Assembly: GCA_016271365.2 (NCBI GenBank)
Contig: CM057458.1
Coordinates: 198,806,501-198,870,500 of the forward strand
DNA length: 64,000 nt
Direction of reading: 5' to 3'
Origin: Neoceratodus forsteri
Lineage: Eukaryota > Chordata > Ceratodontiformes > Ceratodontidae
A model generated the notes under the pieces. That model did not search any database, was not told the DNA's origin, and saw only the letters and a program-made list of their open reading frames with translations. A program made the position numbers and the translations under genes. Below, piece by piece: positions 10,983 to 20,667 of the stretch (positions are counted from its first letter, which is position 1; the number at the start of each line of letters is the position of its first letter).

Positions 10983-11424
10983 GACTTATTTTACTTAGTT
11001 TTTGTTGACCGGGTAAGTGCACTAGACAAATCCTGCCTATTTTCAGGCACGACCCGGGGGAGGGGGATACAGATGAATGCCAACTGACCTTGAACCAGAT
11101 TAAGCTGTTGGAGGTATTTTTAGTGAATGAGGGAAATTTGGCCAGGACACCGGGGAAATTCCCCTACTCTTTTTCAATGAGTGCCACGGGATCTTTAACA
11201 TCCACCTGAACTACCACCAATCCAGGCAGATGGGACCTCGATTTAACATCTCATCCGAAAGACGGCACCTCAGAAGTGCAGCACCCCTCTCATGCTGCAC
11301 TACAGTGTCAGTACTGGGATATTAACTCAAGTGCTAGCTGTGGGAACTGAACCCATAGCCCTCTGATCTCCCAGCCTCAGAGGCAAGTGTGCTACCTATT
11401 GAGCCACTGACACTGACAAAGATA
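10983..11424 (-). mobile_element. tRNA-derived SINE (HE1/V-SINE-like) inside CR1-d
   Basis: The CR1 match breaks after atttgac (about 10980) and resumes near 11425. The insert, read on the minus strand, starts with a tRNA-like head: box A tggctcaataggt (11406-11394) and box B gggttcagttccc (11354-11342). Its body contains gaggtgccgtctttcggatg and a segment like tggccaggacacc on the plus strand. From memory this body resembles tRNA SINEs common in cartilaginous and lobe-finned fishes. The strings gacaaga and gacaaaga at the two ends may be a decayed target duplication. It is transcribed by Pol III and mobilised by a partner LINE. Confidence 0.75.
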
Positions 11425-11428
11425 TAAA

Positions 11429-12060
11429 GTGTTCTTTAGCCTAGTAGGTACACTAACCAACTGTGTCAGGAGACCCTCCTGGATAGCATCCAGGAGGACT
11501 TGCTCCCTAGCACTGGAGGAGACCGGAATGCTCCAGTCAGCCCCCGGCAAGTTGAAACTCCCCATGATGACCAGCTTCCCTTTTCTACATACCTTTCTGA
11601 TTTATCCTGCTAATTCCCGGTCAAGCTTCTCAGACTGGGACGGTGGCCTGTATACCACCCCAAACCTCAGTTTCCTACCCCTTAAGTCTGGGAGCTGCAG
11701 CCAGATTGCCTCTGTTCTCCTTTCTTCCCCCTCTACCCTTGTGCATTTGATCCCATCCCTCACATAGACTGCCACCCCACCCCCATCCCTTCCTTACAAT
11801 CCTTCCTGTATAATTTGTATCCTGGGATTGCCAGATCCCAGTTCTGGTGCTCAGTTGCCCACGTTTCTGTGACAGCTGCAACATCCACCCTCCACGCTGC
11901 TAAGAGTGCCTGTAGCTCAGCTGACTTGTTTCCTAAGCTTCTTGCATTCAAGACCACTCTCCATCCTGACCCCTTCCCCTTCACTGGCCTCCATTTCCTC
12001 CCTTCTACTCTCTCCTTTTTTGGCCTCCCCGAGTCCTTCCCTGCTAGCCTGGGGGGTAGG
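11429..12060 (-). pseudogene. CR1 ORF2 endonuclease (CR1-d)
   Basis: Minus-strand pieces 11984-11760 (WRVVLNARSLGNKSAELQAL and VAAVTETWATEHQNWDLAIP) and 11884-11675 give the N-terminal endonuclease. The NARS Asn and TETW Glu motifs are clear. The GDFN block lies in the shifted frame near 11570 (plus-strand complement ccccatgatgacc). The SINE at 10983-11424 interrupts the domain just after the VxxPTR block. It is the target-nicking domain of ORF2. Confidence 0.75.
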
Positions 12061-12189
12061 CTGTGACTCCACGCTATCGGATCCCTGCCTACCTACTGTC
12101 CACTTGCCACCCCCCATCTAGTTTAAATCCACCTTTGTCGCAATATACCCCCCCCAGTCTTTGTTTTAATACCTCCTTCCCCTCCCCCC

Positions 12190-13330
12190 TCAGGTGCAGC
12201 CTATTTCTTGCAAATGGATTGTTATTATCCCAGGTACTGCCCCAGTCGCCACAACCTCATACCCCTTAGTTGGACACCATTCTACCAACCATGTGTTTAA
12301 CTCCCTAATCTTCTCCTTTCTCACTGCACTTGTGCAGGGTACTGGGAGCACCTCGGAGAAGGCCTCAGACACCCCAGTCTCCACATGTAACCTTCCCACT
12401 TCCTCAGTCCTGTCCATTGTTACCTCCACCATTTCCCCCGCTAGGTCATTTGTCCCCACATGTACCACAATGTGTGGTTTCCTTCTACCCCCTCCTTACA
12501 CACCTTAGGATTGCCTGTCCTGCTTTGTCTGCCTTTCATCCTAGTATGGACTCTATCCATATCTGGCTGTGCCTCTCCCCCTTGCTGCCCCATCAGATCC
12601 CCTTGAGTATGGAGTCCCCCAACACCAGTACACCCCCTCCTCTTTTCTTGTGACCTTTGCCACCCCCACCCAGGTCATCATTTCTGGGGCCACTCAAGAC
12701 AGTGATTTTACCATGTGCCCCAGTGTCTTCCCTCCACCCCTCTCAGTTGAGACCCCTCCCCTCCTCCTATTTGACTGCCATCGTCTCTCTCCTTCCCTCC
12801 CTTCTCACCTCTCCAAGTAGTATCCTTCCCCCTTCCACACCATGCTCAATCTCTCCACTAGTAATGCCCCTCACTCCCTCCTCTTTGTGAGTGCTATCCC
12901 TTGTGCAGTCTCCTCCTGCGTCCTCTTTCCCATGTGTTGCTAGTAAAGCAAACATGTTTCCTACCATCTTTGCCTTACAATGTGTTTTCTCCTCCCTCCT
13001 GCCTACTGCTGCTCCTCTTTTTCTAGGACCTACTAGAGTCCACCCTTCATCAGCTGGCTTCCTGACTAGTTTGATCCCTCCCCAAACCCTCCCTTGACCC
13101 ACTGTTCCTTCTCTGTAGTGCCCCTCCATACTCTCAGATGTCAGCCCTCCTACCAATGCAATCCTTCCCTCATCCCCCAACCTCCCCAGCTCCCTGCCAA
13201 GCCACTGAACCTCCTCCTTGAGCCTCCTTAGCCTGTGGCATATTGGACACCCTCCCAGCCTCCACAGTATGTTCATCTGCATTGCTGCTCCACAGCCATT
13301 GCACTCTACAATCCTACCTGTGGTCCACAC
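12190..13330 (-). pseudogene. CR1 ORF1 with zinc finger and SGNH esterase-like domain (CR1-d)
   Basis: Piece 13330-12767 begins with ATG and has a Cys-rich module CNGCGAA...GGCPICHRL followed by a leucine-rich LKEEVQWLGRELGRL helix, as in CR1 ORF1 (PHD/RING-like finger plus coiled coil). Piece 12468-12190 has MVHVGTNDLAG, the GTND block of SGNH/GDSL esterases found in CR1 ORF1. A frameshift region separates them. ORF1 is thought to bind element RNA and perhaps lipid. The start at 13330 places the finger at residues 11-32, as in the CR1-g and CR1-h copies. Confidence 0.75.
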
Positions 13331-13339
13331 TACCTATAC

Positions 13340-14225
13340 AGCCTCTCCACACTAACTCTGCCTACAGCAAGTAGAATTAACTAATCCTAGCCCAGCCTAT
13401 AACAGAAATTGTAATCCCAAATGCCCTTGTACGCAGCATAAGACAGCCAACTACAGTACTAACTGGAAACCACAATCCTACTCATAAGCACTATAAACTT
13501 ACTCATAAGTTATATATCGTTATATATCTTTAAGAATTAACTCATATGGCTGTTCCTTGTTTCCTCCTTCCTGAACTGCTCTGAGGGCTCAGGTAAGTTT
13601 GCAGCTCCCCAAGCTCTTCCCTTCCAGCCTTTAAACCCAACCCCAGTGGTATTTCAGTATTTAAGAAAGGCTGGTAAAAGGGGTGAGTGGGAGGGCTTTC
13701 ACAGTCACTCCATCCACAGAAACCTTTAAGTTAAATTCCACTTCAAGCTAAATAAAAAAAATAAAATAAAGTAAAACAATAACAAAACTTGCAAAAATCT
13801 TCTACACATTAACTCTGTCAACAGCAAGTAGAATTAACTAACCCTTCTCCCCTGTAGTTTAAAAAAAAACAATAGCAAAACTTACAGAGATCTTCTCCAC
13901 AGCAAGCAGGTTTAACCACTCCTTCTCTCCTGCAGTTTGATGACTCACTCAGAATTTAAAGGCTATGTGGGTGGGCAAGTCTGGGCAGGCCCTGTGCAGT
14001 CATTCCAGCCACAGAAACTTTCACAGTCACTCCAGTCACAGGAACCTTTAAGCTAAATTCTGCTTTAAGTTAAATTAAAAAAAAAGTAAAACAATATCAA
14101 AACTTACAAAAATCATCTACACATTAACTCTCTCAACAGCAAGTAGAACCCTTCTCTCCTGTAATTAAAAAAAATTGCAAAACTTACGGAGATCTTCTCC
14201 ACAGCAAGCAGGTTTCACCAGGAAA
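13340..14225 (-). promoter_or_regulatory. Tandemly repeated 5' UTR units of CR1-d
   Basis: Two long direct repeats start at 13698 and 14020 (both ttcacagtcactcca). They share in order a ctttaag.taaatt segment, tctacacattaactct (13801 and 14116) and ctccacagcaagcaggttt (ends near 13915 and 14217). The spacing is 302-322 bp. A third, partial unit near 13343 has ctacagcaagtagaattaac. They lie directly upstream of ORF1 on the minus strand, where a LINE internal promoter would sit, much like mouse L1 monomers. The promoter role is inference. Confidence 0.7.
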
Positions 14226-14952
14226 GGCATACTGAACAGAAAAAATGCTCCTTTCCAGATGTGTCTTGGGGGGAGGGAAGGGGGGAACAGACAATAATAC
14301 AGGGTTGCAATTCACATTGCAATAGGTTTAGGTATATACAGAAAAGTGCAAGTTACAAGCAGGACTGCAGATTAAATGGCAGACAAAATACAGGCATTAA
14401 AATGATTGCGTGTTACATACAGAGCAGCAGATGACATAATTATCAGACACAAATCTAGGATAAGTCTTGAGAAAGGGGATGAGACAAAACCAGTAGTCAA
14501 AGTGCAGATGCTTTAACCCCCAATATGGGATGGGGAAGGAGGGAGTTAGGAATAGAGAGGTGGACATTAGGAACAGTAGTAGGCTGGGGAGATGAAGTCA
14601 TGGAGTAAGCAGGAAATGGATTGGGGGTGGAGGTATTGCAGAGGGTTGAGGTGAGGGGGTTCCACACTTTAGGACAATAATACCAGAAGGCCAGCAGATG
14701 TGGTCCTAGCAGGGAGAGCAAGGGTCTGGAGATCGGTGTTATGGAGGGAGTAGGGGGATGGAGGGGGGATGGAGAGAATAGAGATGAGGTAAGAGGGTGG
14801 GCTCTGAACCATTATTTAGCCACAAAGCTAACACAGTGGGCAAGGCACCTGCCTTTAAGAGATGGAAAAGAGAGGGATTTACAGAGGTCACAGTGGTGAG
14901 TCTAGGATGGGCAGGCTAGGGCAAAGCGACAGAATGAGTGAAAGGGGTATCC
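14226..14952. other. No clear gene; possible LINE C-terminal remnant
   Basis: Purine-rich sequence. A minus-strand piece at 14721-14497 has LAFWYYCPKVWNPLTSTLCN, which weakly recalls the APKLWNSLP block at the C-terminus of L2-type ORF2. Nothing around it supports this, so it is left as unassigned intergenic DNA. Confidence 0.35.
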
Positions 14953-15225
14953 AGTATGTATGCTCATAACTATGTCACTTTTGTCATTTTTACATATTTT
15001 AACCCCAAATTTTCAGCATAGTTTTCTTATGATCCCACCTAATGAGCAAGGGCAGCAAACATTTTCAATTCCTGCCCAAAAGGTAATTTCACAGAGTGAC
15101 CACAAAAATCACCTTTTGGATTACATTTGCATAATTCCACTGTCATTGGACTTGAGGCGGGGTCCCAAAAAGGCCATATTGAAAATTTGGTGTAAAAATA
15201 TTCAAAAGTGACAAAGTTATCAATA
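14953..15225. mobile_element. MITE-1 copy (single)
   Basis: The left arm cataactatgtcactttt...ccccaaattttcagcatag is the imperfect reverse complement of the right arm (ccatattgaaaatttgg...aaaagtgacaaagttat). The arms are about 50-60 bp and the core about 150 bp. Arm sequence matches the tandem pair at 8.1-8.6 kb. There is no coding capacity and the target duplication is not resolved. Confidence 0.65.
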
Positions 15226-15796
15226 AAAGTGCAAAACCCATAGAAATACATTAAACTACACTTGCCTGATTTCCTCATAATTCAGTTGCTGGTTCCAGCA
15301 GCAAGACACGTCTTTGATCACAGAGTGGATCTATGCCATGGGACATGTTCAGGTGAGTGAGGGCATGTGTGGGTATTAGGGTGTGTGTGTGCATGGTGGT
15401 TGCTGAGTGGGAGGTTGGGGTGGAGTAGGAGGGGTGTGTGTGTGGGGTCAGACTGGTGAGGGACCATTTTCTTTTTTATAGGTAAAAAAATCATCAAGGG
15501 ATGGACATATTTCAACACTGGGGATCGGGTACCCCAGTGCTGAGCTACTGTTTGGTGGTATTGAGGTGGGCACCCTGGTGCAGCCATGTTCATACTGGGA
15601 ATGGGGGGGCAGGTGACCTGGGATCAACAAAGGTGGTACTGGCAGTGAGCACCCTAGTCTGCTAACATTAACATTGGGAAGGGGTTGGGCAACCTGGAGG
15701 GGAGGGAGAGAAGGAAGTGGTACCATGGGGTGGGCATCTCAGTCCGCTTAAAAAAATTCTAATTAGCTAGGTATGTAGCTAGCTAGCTAGATGATA
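15226..15796. other. No gene; short simple repeats
   Basis: I see no coding similarity on either strand. The right part is G-rich with gtgtgtgtgtg runs (about 15380-15445), and a short tagctagctagctag repeat ends near 15791, next to the tail of the L2 element. Confidence 0.5.
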
Positions 15797-16690
15797 ATTA
15801 TAATAATAATAATAATAATCTTTATTTATATTGCACCTTTCAAAATATCAAGGAGCATCACAAAATATAAAATAACAAATAAAAACAGCGGCAATAAATA
15901 CACAATAAAATTCAGAGGTAATTACCTTATTAGTCACAGTATGCCTTGCTCCACAAATAAGTCTTCAAAGCCTGTTTGAACCCCCCCCCCAGGGTCGTGC
16001 ACTCCCGAATCAGATGGGGTAAAGAATTCCAAAGGGCTTGCGCTGCGTACACGAATGCATGGGCCCCTGAAGATGTTAAAGCTACCCTTGGAATCTCTAG
16101 CAACCCCTCATCTGCAGAACAGAGCAATTGCTTGGAGTGATGAGACAGAAGCTCTTTCAGGTAGTCAGGGCCGAGTTTGCGTAGGGTCTTATAAGTCAAT
16201 AATCTGACTTTGAAGGTGATCCACTACTGAACTGGCAGCCAGTGCAGTTCACACAGCACGGGTGTAATATGGGAAGTCCGAGGAGTCCCTGTCAATAGCC
16301 AGGCTGCAGTGTTCTGCACCAGCTGCAAGCGGCGGATATCAACCCCTGGAAGCCCAAAATAAAGGGAGCTGCAATAATCAAGGTGCAAGGTCACAAAGGC
16401 ATGGATCAGTGTGGGAAGATCACTGTACGGAACAAGGTGCTTGATCCTAGCAATGTTTCTCAGATGGTGAAAGGAAGACTTAATGACAACCGACACCTGA
16501 GATCGTAGAGTCAGCTCATCATCAAGTATCACCCCTATGTCCTGTACCCATTCAGAGGTCAGGAGCTGGGAGCCCCCCAGGAAAAGCCCCGAGAGGTGAC
16601 CTGCCCCATACCCCCTATCTGGCATCCTGGATCCACAGCCATCACCTCAGTCTTCCCTGGGTTCAACCTCAGCCAGCTGGAATTCATCCA
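15797..16690 (-). mobile_element. L2-a: 5'-truncated L2-type LINE
   Basis: Minus-strand pieces encode the C-terminal third of an L2 ORF2. 16625-16224 has QDIGVILDDELTLRSQVS, SSFHHLRNIARIKHLVP, LDYCSSLYFGLP and LQLVQNTAAWLLTG. 16199-15930 has MTYKTLRKLGPDYLKELL, SADEGLLEIPRV and AQALWNSLPHLIRE. The element ends in an (ATT)n-type tail at about 15826-15797, as L2 elements do. The upstream RT palm is absent. One frameshift or stop separates the two pieces, so it is relatively well preserved. Confidence 0.88.
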
Positions 16691-17712
16691 GATAGACTGA
16701 CAGACAGACAGACAGAGACAGAGAGAACAGGGGATTTCAGGCTACTGCTTCAGCAGAAGCCGGCAGCAAGAGTCCAACTGCAGCTTCAGCATTCAAGAAA
16801 GTTCTGCTGTTGTCATACAGAAAATATGGGTCAATGGCTCCTCTCACTAAGCTGGGCACCCAGGAGGTTGGGGTGTCCAGAAATTGTATTTCTGTGCATT
16901 GTTTCAAAAAGCAAACACAAGAATTTAGCTAAATGGGTCCTGTTTAGCTAGATTCAAGTGTTTTTTCCTTTTTAAATTACAATTTTTTATGTATTTCCAT
17001 TTTTCATACTTTGGGGTAACAAGATGATGGCTGTCACAAGACAATTTTTTTTTCATACTGTGAGAAACAAGTGGTGAGAAGACAGAAATGGTCTACGACA
17101 TGGAATTTTTTGTGTTGTGTCAGAATGTTATCCAAAAACCCTACTAAGCATGCTCAGAACAGCAATAAAACAAAACTTTTAATCCTTATAACTCTAGAGC
17201 CATTTAATATTTTAAACAAAACTTTCCAAAGGTGCTACCTTGGCACAGCACACTTCTACCCTGAAAGATTTGGAAAAAGCCATTCTGTATAGGCTATATA
17301 TGAGAGCAAAACCAAAAACCCATGTTAAGTATATGAAAAAAATTAGATGGCTACAGAAAAATGACAAATACAGATCTCACATAATTCTGTCTCACAGAAA
17401 CCACATAATTTGCCATCACCAAACTTTCTACATATTTAGACCTTACTTACTAAATAATGCATAGAAATGTTCTACTAATTTTGTAAAATGCTGCCAAAGC
17501 TATAAAGGTGCAAATTTAGGGGTTTAACAAAGAACCTGTCACTTAACTTTAGCTATACTGGCACTACCAAACCAGTATAAAAAATCAGTGTCCATTGGGT
17601 GGACAGAGACCTGTTGCTTACTTTGTTCTTCTGCTTTGAAATCTTATTAATGCATGTTCGTATTTCATTCTGCTTAATTTTAATTTCCTGTATGAAAACA
17701 TACATGGAGGGA
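16691..17712. other. No gene seen
   Basis: AT-rich sequence with a short gacagacagacagacag repeat near 16699-16716. Short open stretches (for example 17071-17292 plus) have no recognisable domain and no supporting signals. No repeat family was identified by eye. Confidence 0.45.
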
Positions 17713-17849
17713 TTAACCCACCACAGGGTATGAGTTTACTGAGCATCATCCACACTGGTGGGGGTGGAGTCATGATGCTAAGTTGAGTGACTTCCAACCA
17801 CCCAGGCATGAATTAATACTCAGTAAACCCATACCCTGGAGTGGGTTAA
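17713..17849. mobile_element. Short piggyBac-like MITE flanked by TTAA
   Basis: TTAA at 17713-17716 and 17846-17849 flank a 129-bp element. Its ends are inverted repeats: the left begins cccaccacagggtatgag (17717) and the right, reverse-complemented, begins cccactccagggtatggg. They match at 24 of 27 positions. A TTAA target and ends starting CCC are hallmarks of piggyBac. Caution: a few bases outside the TTAA also pair (gga/tcc), so the true ends might lie slightly further out. It has no coding capacity. Confidence 0.65.
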
Positions 17850-18439
17850 TCCTCTTGTAACATGGGCAATGTTATATTAGAGGTTTTCCTAAAGAAACAG
17901 TAAAATAAAGCCCTGTGAACATGCAACTGTGGGTATATCAGGGATTAATCAATGGTCAGGTGACCTGTTTGGATGAATCAGAAGACAGTATTTTCAGAAC
18001 CCATGTTACAAATTAAATTAAATGTTTCATAATTCAGTCAAAGTTATCAAGGTATCGTACTGTGAAAGTGGTCTATGAGATTCACACATTTGTGGTTTGG
18101 TGCTAGTAAAACATTATCAAGCCACAGTGCCATTGACATGCACACTTCCCCTTGTGAGCAAAATGCTGTAGTCACCTTAAATACTCATGCCACCTTAAGT
18201 ACGATGCCTGCTGTGTCAGTTACTCTCTCATGGCTTCGGTTTTCATATTTACTTACCAACAAACCAGTTCCTTATCTCTGTATTTCTATCCTTTGAAGGT
18301 TTATGAGTGACTGTTGCCTAGATAAATAATCATAAAACAAAACTCATTCCCTTGTAGCCAGACTTTGCTGCCATTAAGTATACTCATTATTTAAACTTTT
18401 GCTGCATTTCTCACCATTTTTATAAACATACTGTGTACC
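17850..18439. other. No gene seen
   Basis: AT-rich unique-looking sequence. Short open stretches show no recognisable domain. No tandem or inverted repeat was noticed. Confidence 0.45.
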
Positions 18440-18838
18440 TGCAAGATCTTCTGTTCCCTTACTGTCCCTCCTGCCTTCTCCAATCTGCCAACGAGAGATT
18501 GCTAGAGATTCCCAGGGTCCATCTGAAAACATCTGGAAGAAGAGCTTTTGCCTTTATGGCTCCAACTCTGTGTAATTCTCTACCTCACTGGATATGAGAT
18601 AGCCTGACCATGGAGGGTTTTAAAATATCCCTTAAAACATACTTATTTAATCAGGCCTTTTGTGGTTTTTGAGGGGTCTAAAAGGCCTGTTTTGATATAA
18701 GGAATTTCTACATATTTTAATTTGTATGATGGGAAGGTTTTATGTAAATTCTGAATATGTATTTTATTGATTGCAAGGGTGCCCTGAGCTTTGGAAGGGT
18801 ACTTTTTAGAAATAAAAATGATAATGATGATGATACTC
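18440..18838 (+). mobile_element. L2-b: 3' end of an L2-type LINE
   Basis: Around 18510-18665 the plus strand encodes, across a frameshift, GRRAFAFMAPTLCNSLP and KISLKTYLFNQAF. This is the conserved C-terminal end of L2-type ORF2 (usually AFSVAAPxLWNSLP...FKxxLKTYLF). A 3' UTR follows and a tail of tgat/gat units (aatgataatgatgatgata) ends near 18836. Only the last 0.4 kb is present. Confidence 0.7.
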
Positions 18839-18968
18839 ATGTCCTAAGTAACTGTGGCTTTTCTAGCCTGCTATAGCTTACTGAAAGACAGAAATGTGTT
18901 TGGCATTGTTTGTTTGCTCCATTTGCTTGTTAAAAGCTTCTCTTAGAAGGCCTACTTTTTCAAAGCTT

Positions 18969-19590
18969 AAGTGCAGTTTTACCAGGCCGGCCCGGTGGTG
19001 CTGAGGGTTGAGGCGCTGGACACCACACCTCGCACTAAGCCGGCGACCCGAGTTTGGGAACGAGCTCAGGGAGCCAGGGGTTGGCAGGAGAGGACTGGGA
19101 TTGAACATCTGAAGACAGCCCTCCTGGTCCTGTGGAGGGTTGAGGGATTTCCAATTTCTCTGGCATCCCCTGGCGGAGGCGGAGAGCACTGTAGAACATG
19201 GTAGCAGATGCCTGAGGGTTGGAGCGTGGCAGGGACATCTTCCAGGTGTGTGCGGGAGCACACGCACACTGGGTGGGACATCATTGCACATCCACACTCC
19301 AGGGTGAGAAAGCTACAAGAAATACCCCCTCCTTTCGGGTGAGGTGATAGCAATCTAATGCAGTACGACTGAACTCATGTCCAATACCAGCTGTCTCTCC
19401 AGTCCTCCTTGGGGTCTGGGGCTGCTCCTAGGGGCCAGGGGAGTGCCCAGTCCCCGCATACCCGATGTAGCCCGGAGATGTCAGTTCAGGTGGGCGGTTG
19501 TGTCTGGAGGCTGGTGAAGAGACCCTGAGAGATGCCCCGAAGGAAGGGTGCATAAATAAATGATACAACAAAAAAAAGTGCAGTTTTACC
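18969..19590. repeat. 15-bp target site duplication around SINE-1
   Basis: aagtgcagttttacc occurs at 18969-18983 and, identically, at 19576-19590, bracketing the SINE. Confidence 0.93.
18984..19575 (+). mobile_element. SINE-1: 592-bp tRNA-derived SINE
   Basis: The insert starts aggccggcccggtggtgctg, giving a box-A-like region, and carries a degenerate box B (gacccgagtttggg near 19046). It ends in a short A-rich tail (acaacaaaaaa). The perfect 15-bp duplication shows target-primed retrotransposition and fixes both ends. At 592 bp it is long for a tRNA SINE. The head matches the SINE at 49272-49716, but the 3' halves differ. The open stretches inside it (for example 18971-19204) are incidental. 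Confidence 0.85.
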
Positions 19591-20150
19591 CGGGAGCAGC
19601 ATGTCCTGCTTGCACGCTATGGAGTTCCTAGTGCTCTGAGTGTCATGTTGTGAGTGCTTTTATAGCTGAGCTGAGAAGGGTGGAGTTTTGCACACTAGGG
19701 TAAGGCGGATGGTGGCCATTGTAATTACATCATGACAGCCACCTGTGCCACTGCTCAGAGAGCAACCTGTTGCTAAGCAGTGGTGGGTGACGGTACACCT
19801 TGTCAGTATTCAGGGTGCTCTTACTTCCGGAGTCTTGTTGGCTCACTACTCACCCTCTCATCAGCACTAGTTTAAAAAAAAATTTGTGTCAGATATTCAG
19901 TTTAGCATCCGCACCTTGTGGAGTGCCGGCTCCAGGAGGTTAGGGCTGCCCTGAAGTGTGTTGGGGGGCTGGTCAGGGAGCTAGCATGAGTTAAGCAACT
20001 GAACATCCTCATATGTTCAGCATACAAACCTCTATTTAACTAATTTATGTTAATAGACTAATACATGTATCACAGAAATGTCCTGATGCTATTATTATTC
20101 TACACACATTAAAATTTTAAACTAAAGGGATAAACCATTTTTTATGCTGC

Positions 20151-20151
<1 letters not shown>
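19591..20151. other. No gene seen
   Basis: Continuation of the locus into which SINE-1 inserted. I see no coding similarity, repeat family or RNA gene. Confidence 0.45.
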
Positions 20152-20209
<58 letters not shown>

Positions 20210-20222
20210 TGTGTATGTGTGT
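20152..20222. repeat. (GT)n microsatellite
   Basis: About 70 bp of uninterrupted or nearly uninterrupted GT dinucleotides with two GTAT variants near the right end. Confidence 0.97.
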
Positions 20223-20523
20223 GGGGGGATCTGGATTCTTCTGTTAAACCTTTTTACTGAGTTTTAATGATATAATCCCAATCATTTTTTTCATAAGACT
20301 GTAATGTTTGTATGATAACCAATTTAAATATCTTGTGATTTTGCCAGTTATCTCAATTCAACTTTATAGTTAAGAAAAGGGTTTTTCTGTTACACAATTC
20401 TGATTTTAGGTTCCAGTCAGTTTTCTTTCAAATAAACCTTAATTTTTGTATTGACAAATAATTTAAATTGCTTGTGATTTTCCAATCATCTTGATTCTGT
20501 TTTATACTTGAAAAGTGTGTAGT

Positions 20524-20524
<1 letters not shown>

Positions 20525-20580
<56 letters not shown>

Positions 20581-20582
20581 TA
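20525..20582. repeat. (AT)n-(AC)n compound microsatellite
   Basis: About 40 bp of AT dinucleotides passing directly into about 15 bp of AC dinucleotides. It sits just outside the 3' end of CR1-e. Confidence 0.95.
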
Positions 20583-20667
20583 TGCAGGTCTGTTCTATTC
20601 ACATGTATTAATCATACAAACTTCAGGTAAATTCTGTATTGTCTACAAGCAGGAGTTACATAAACAA

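Larger units (their letters stand above)
8632..14225 (-). mobile_element. CR1-d: nearly full-length CR1 LINE with internal SINE
   Basis: This is one of the two most complete CR1 copies here. On the minus strand it has tandem 5' UTR units (14225-13340), ORF1 (13330-12190), an ORF2 endonuclease (12060-11429), a SINE insertion (11424-10983), the rest of ORF2 (10978-8692), a 3' UTR with gaccagatggtctgtttctg, and an (ATAA)n tail at about 8652-8632. All frames carry frameshifts. CR1 tails are normally 8-bp repeats, so the ATAA tail marks this subfamily as different from CR1-a, -e and -j. No target duplication is visible, which is common for CR1. Confidence 0.88.

Noticed and set aside
11340..11410. 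Possible tRNA gene (A and B boxes)
   Set aside because: It is the head of a SINE in CR1-d. The stems do not form a clean cloverleaf and a long SINE body follows. The same applies to 24369-24436 and 49275-49350.
14497..14721. L2 ORF2 C-terminal fragment
   Set aside because: Only one block (CPKVWNPL) is suggestive and no second motif, tail or frame supports it, so it was not called as an element.
18971..19353. Overlapping open frames on both strands that look like small exons
   Set aside because: They lie inside SINE-1, whose ends are fixed by a 15-bp target duplication, and have no domain.
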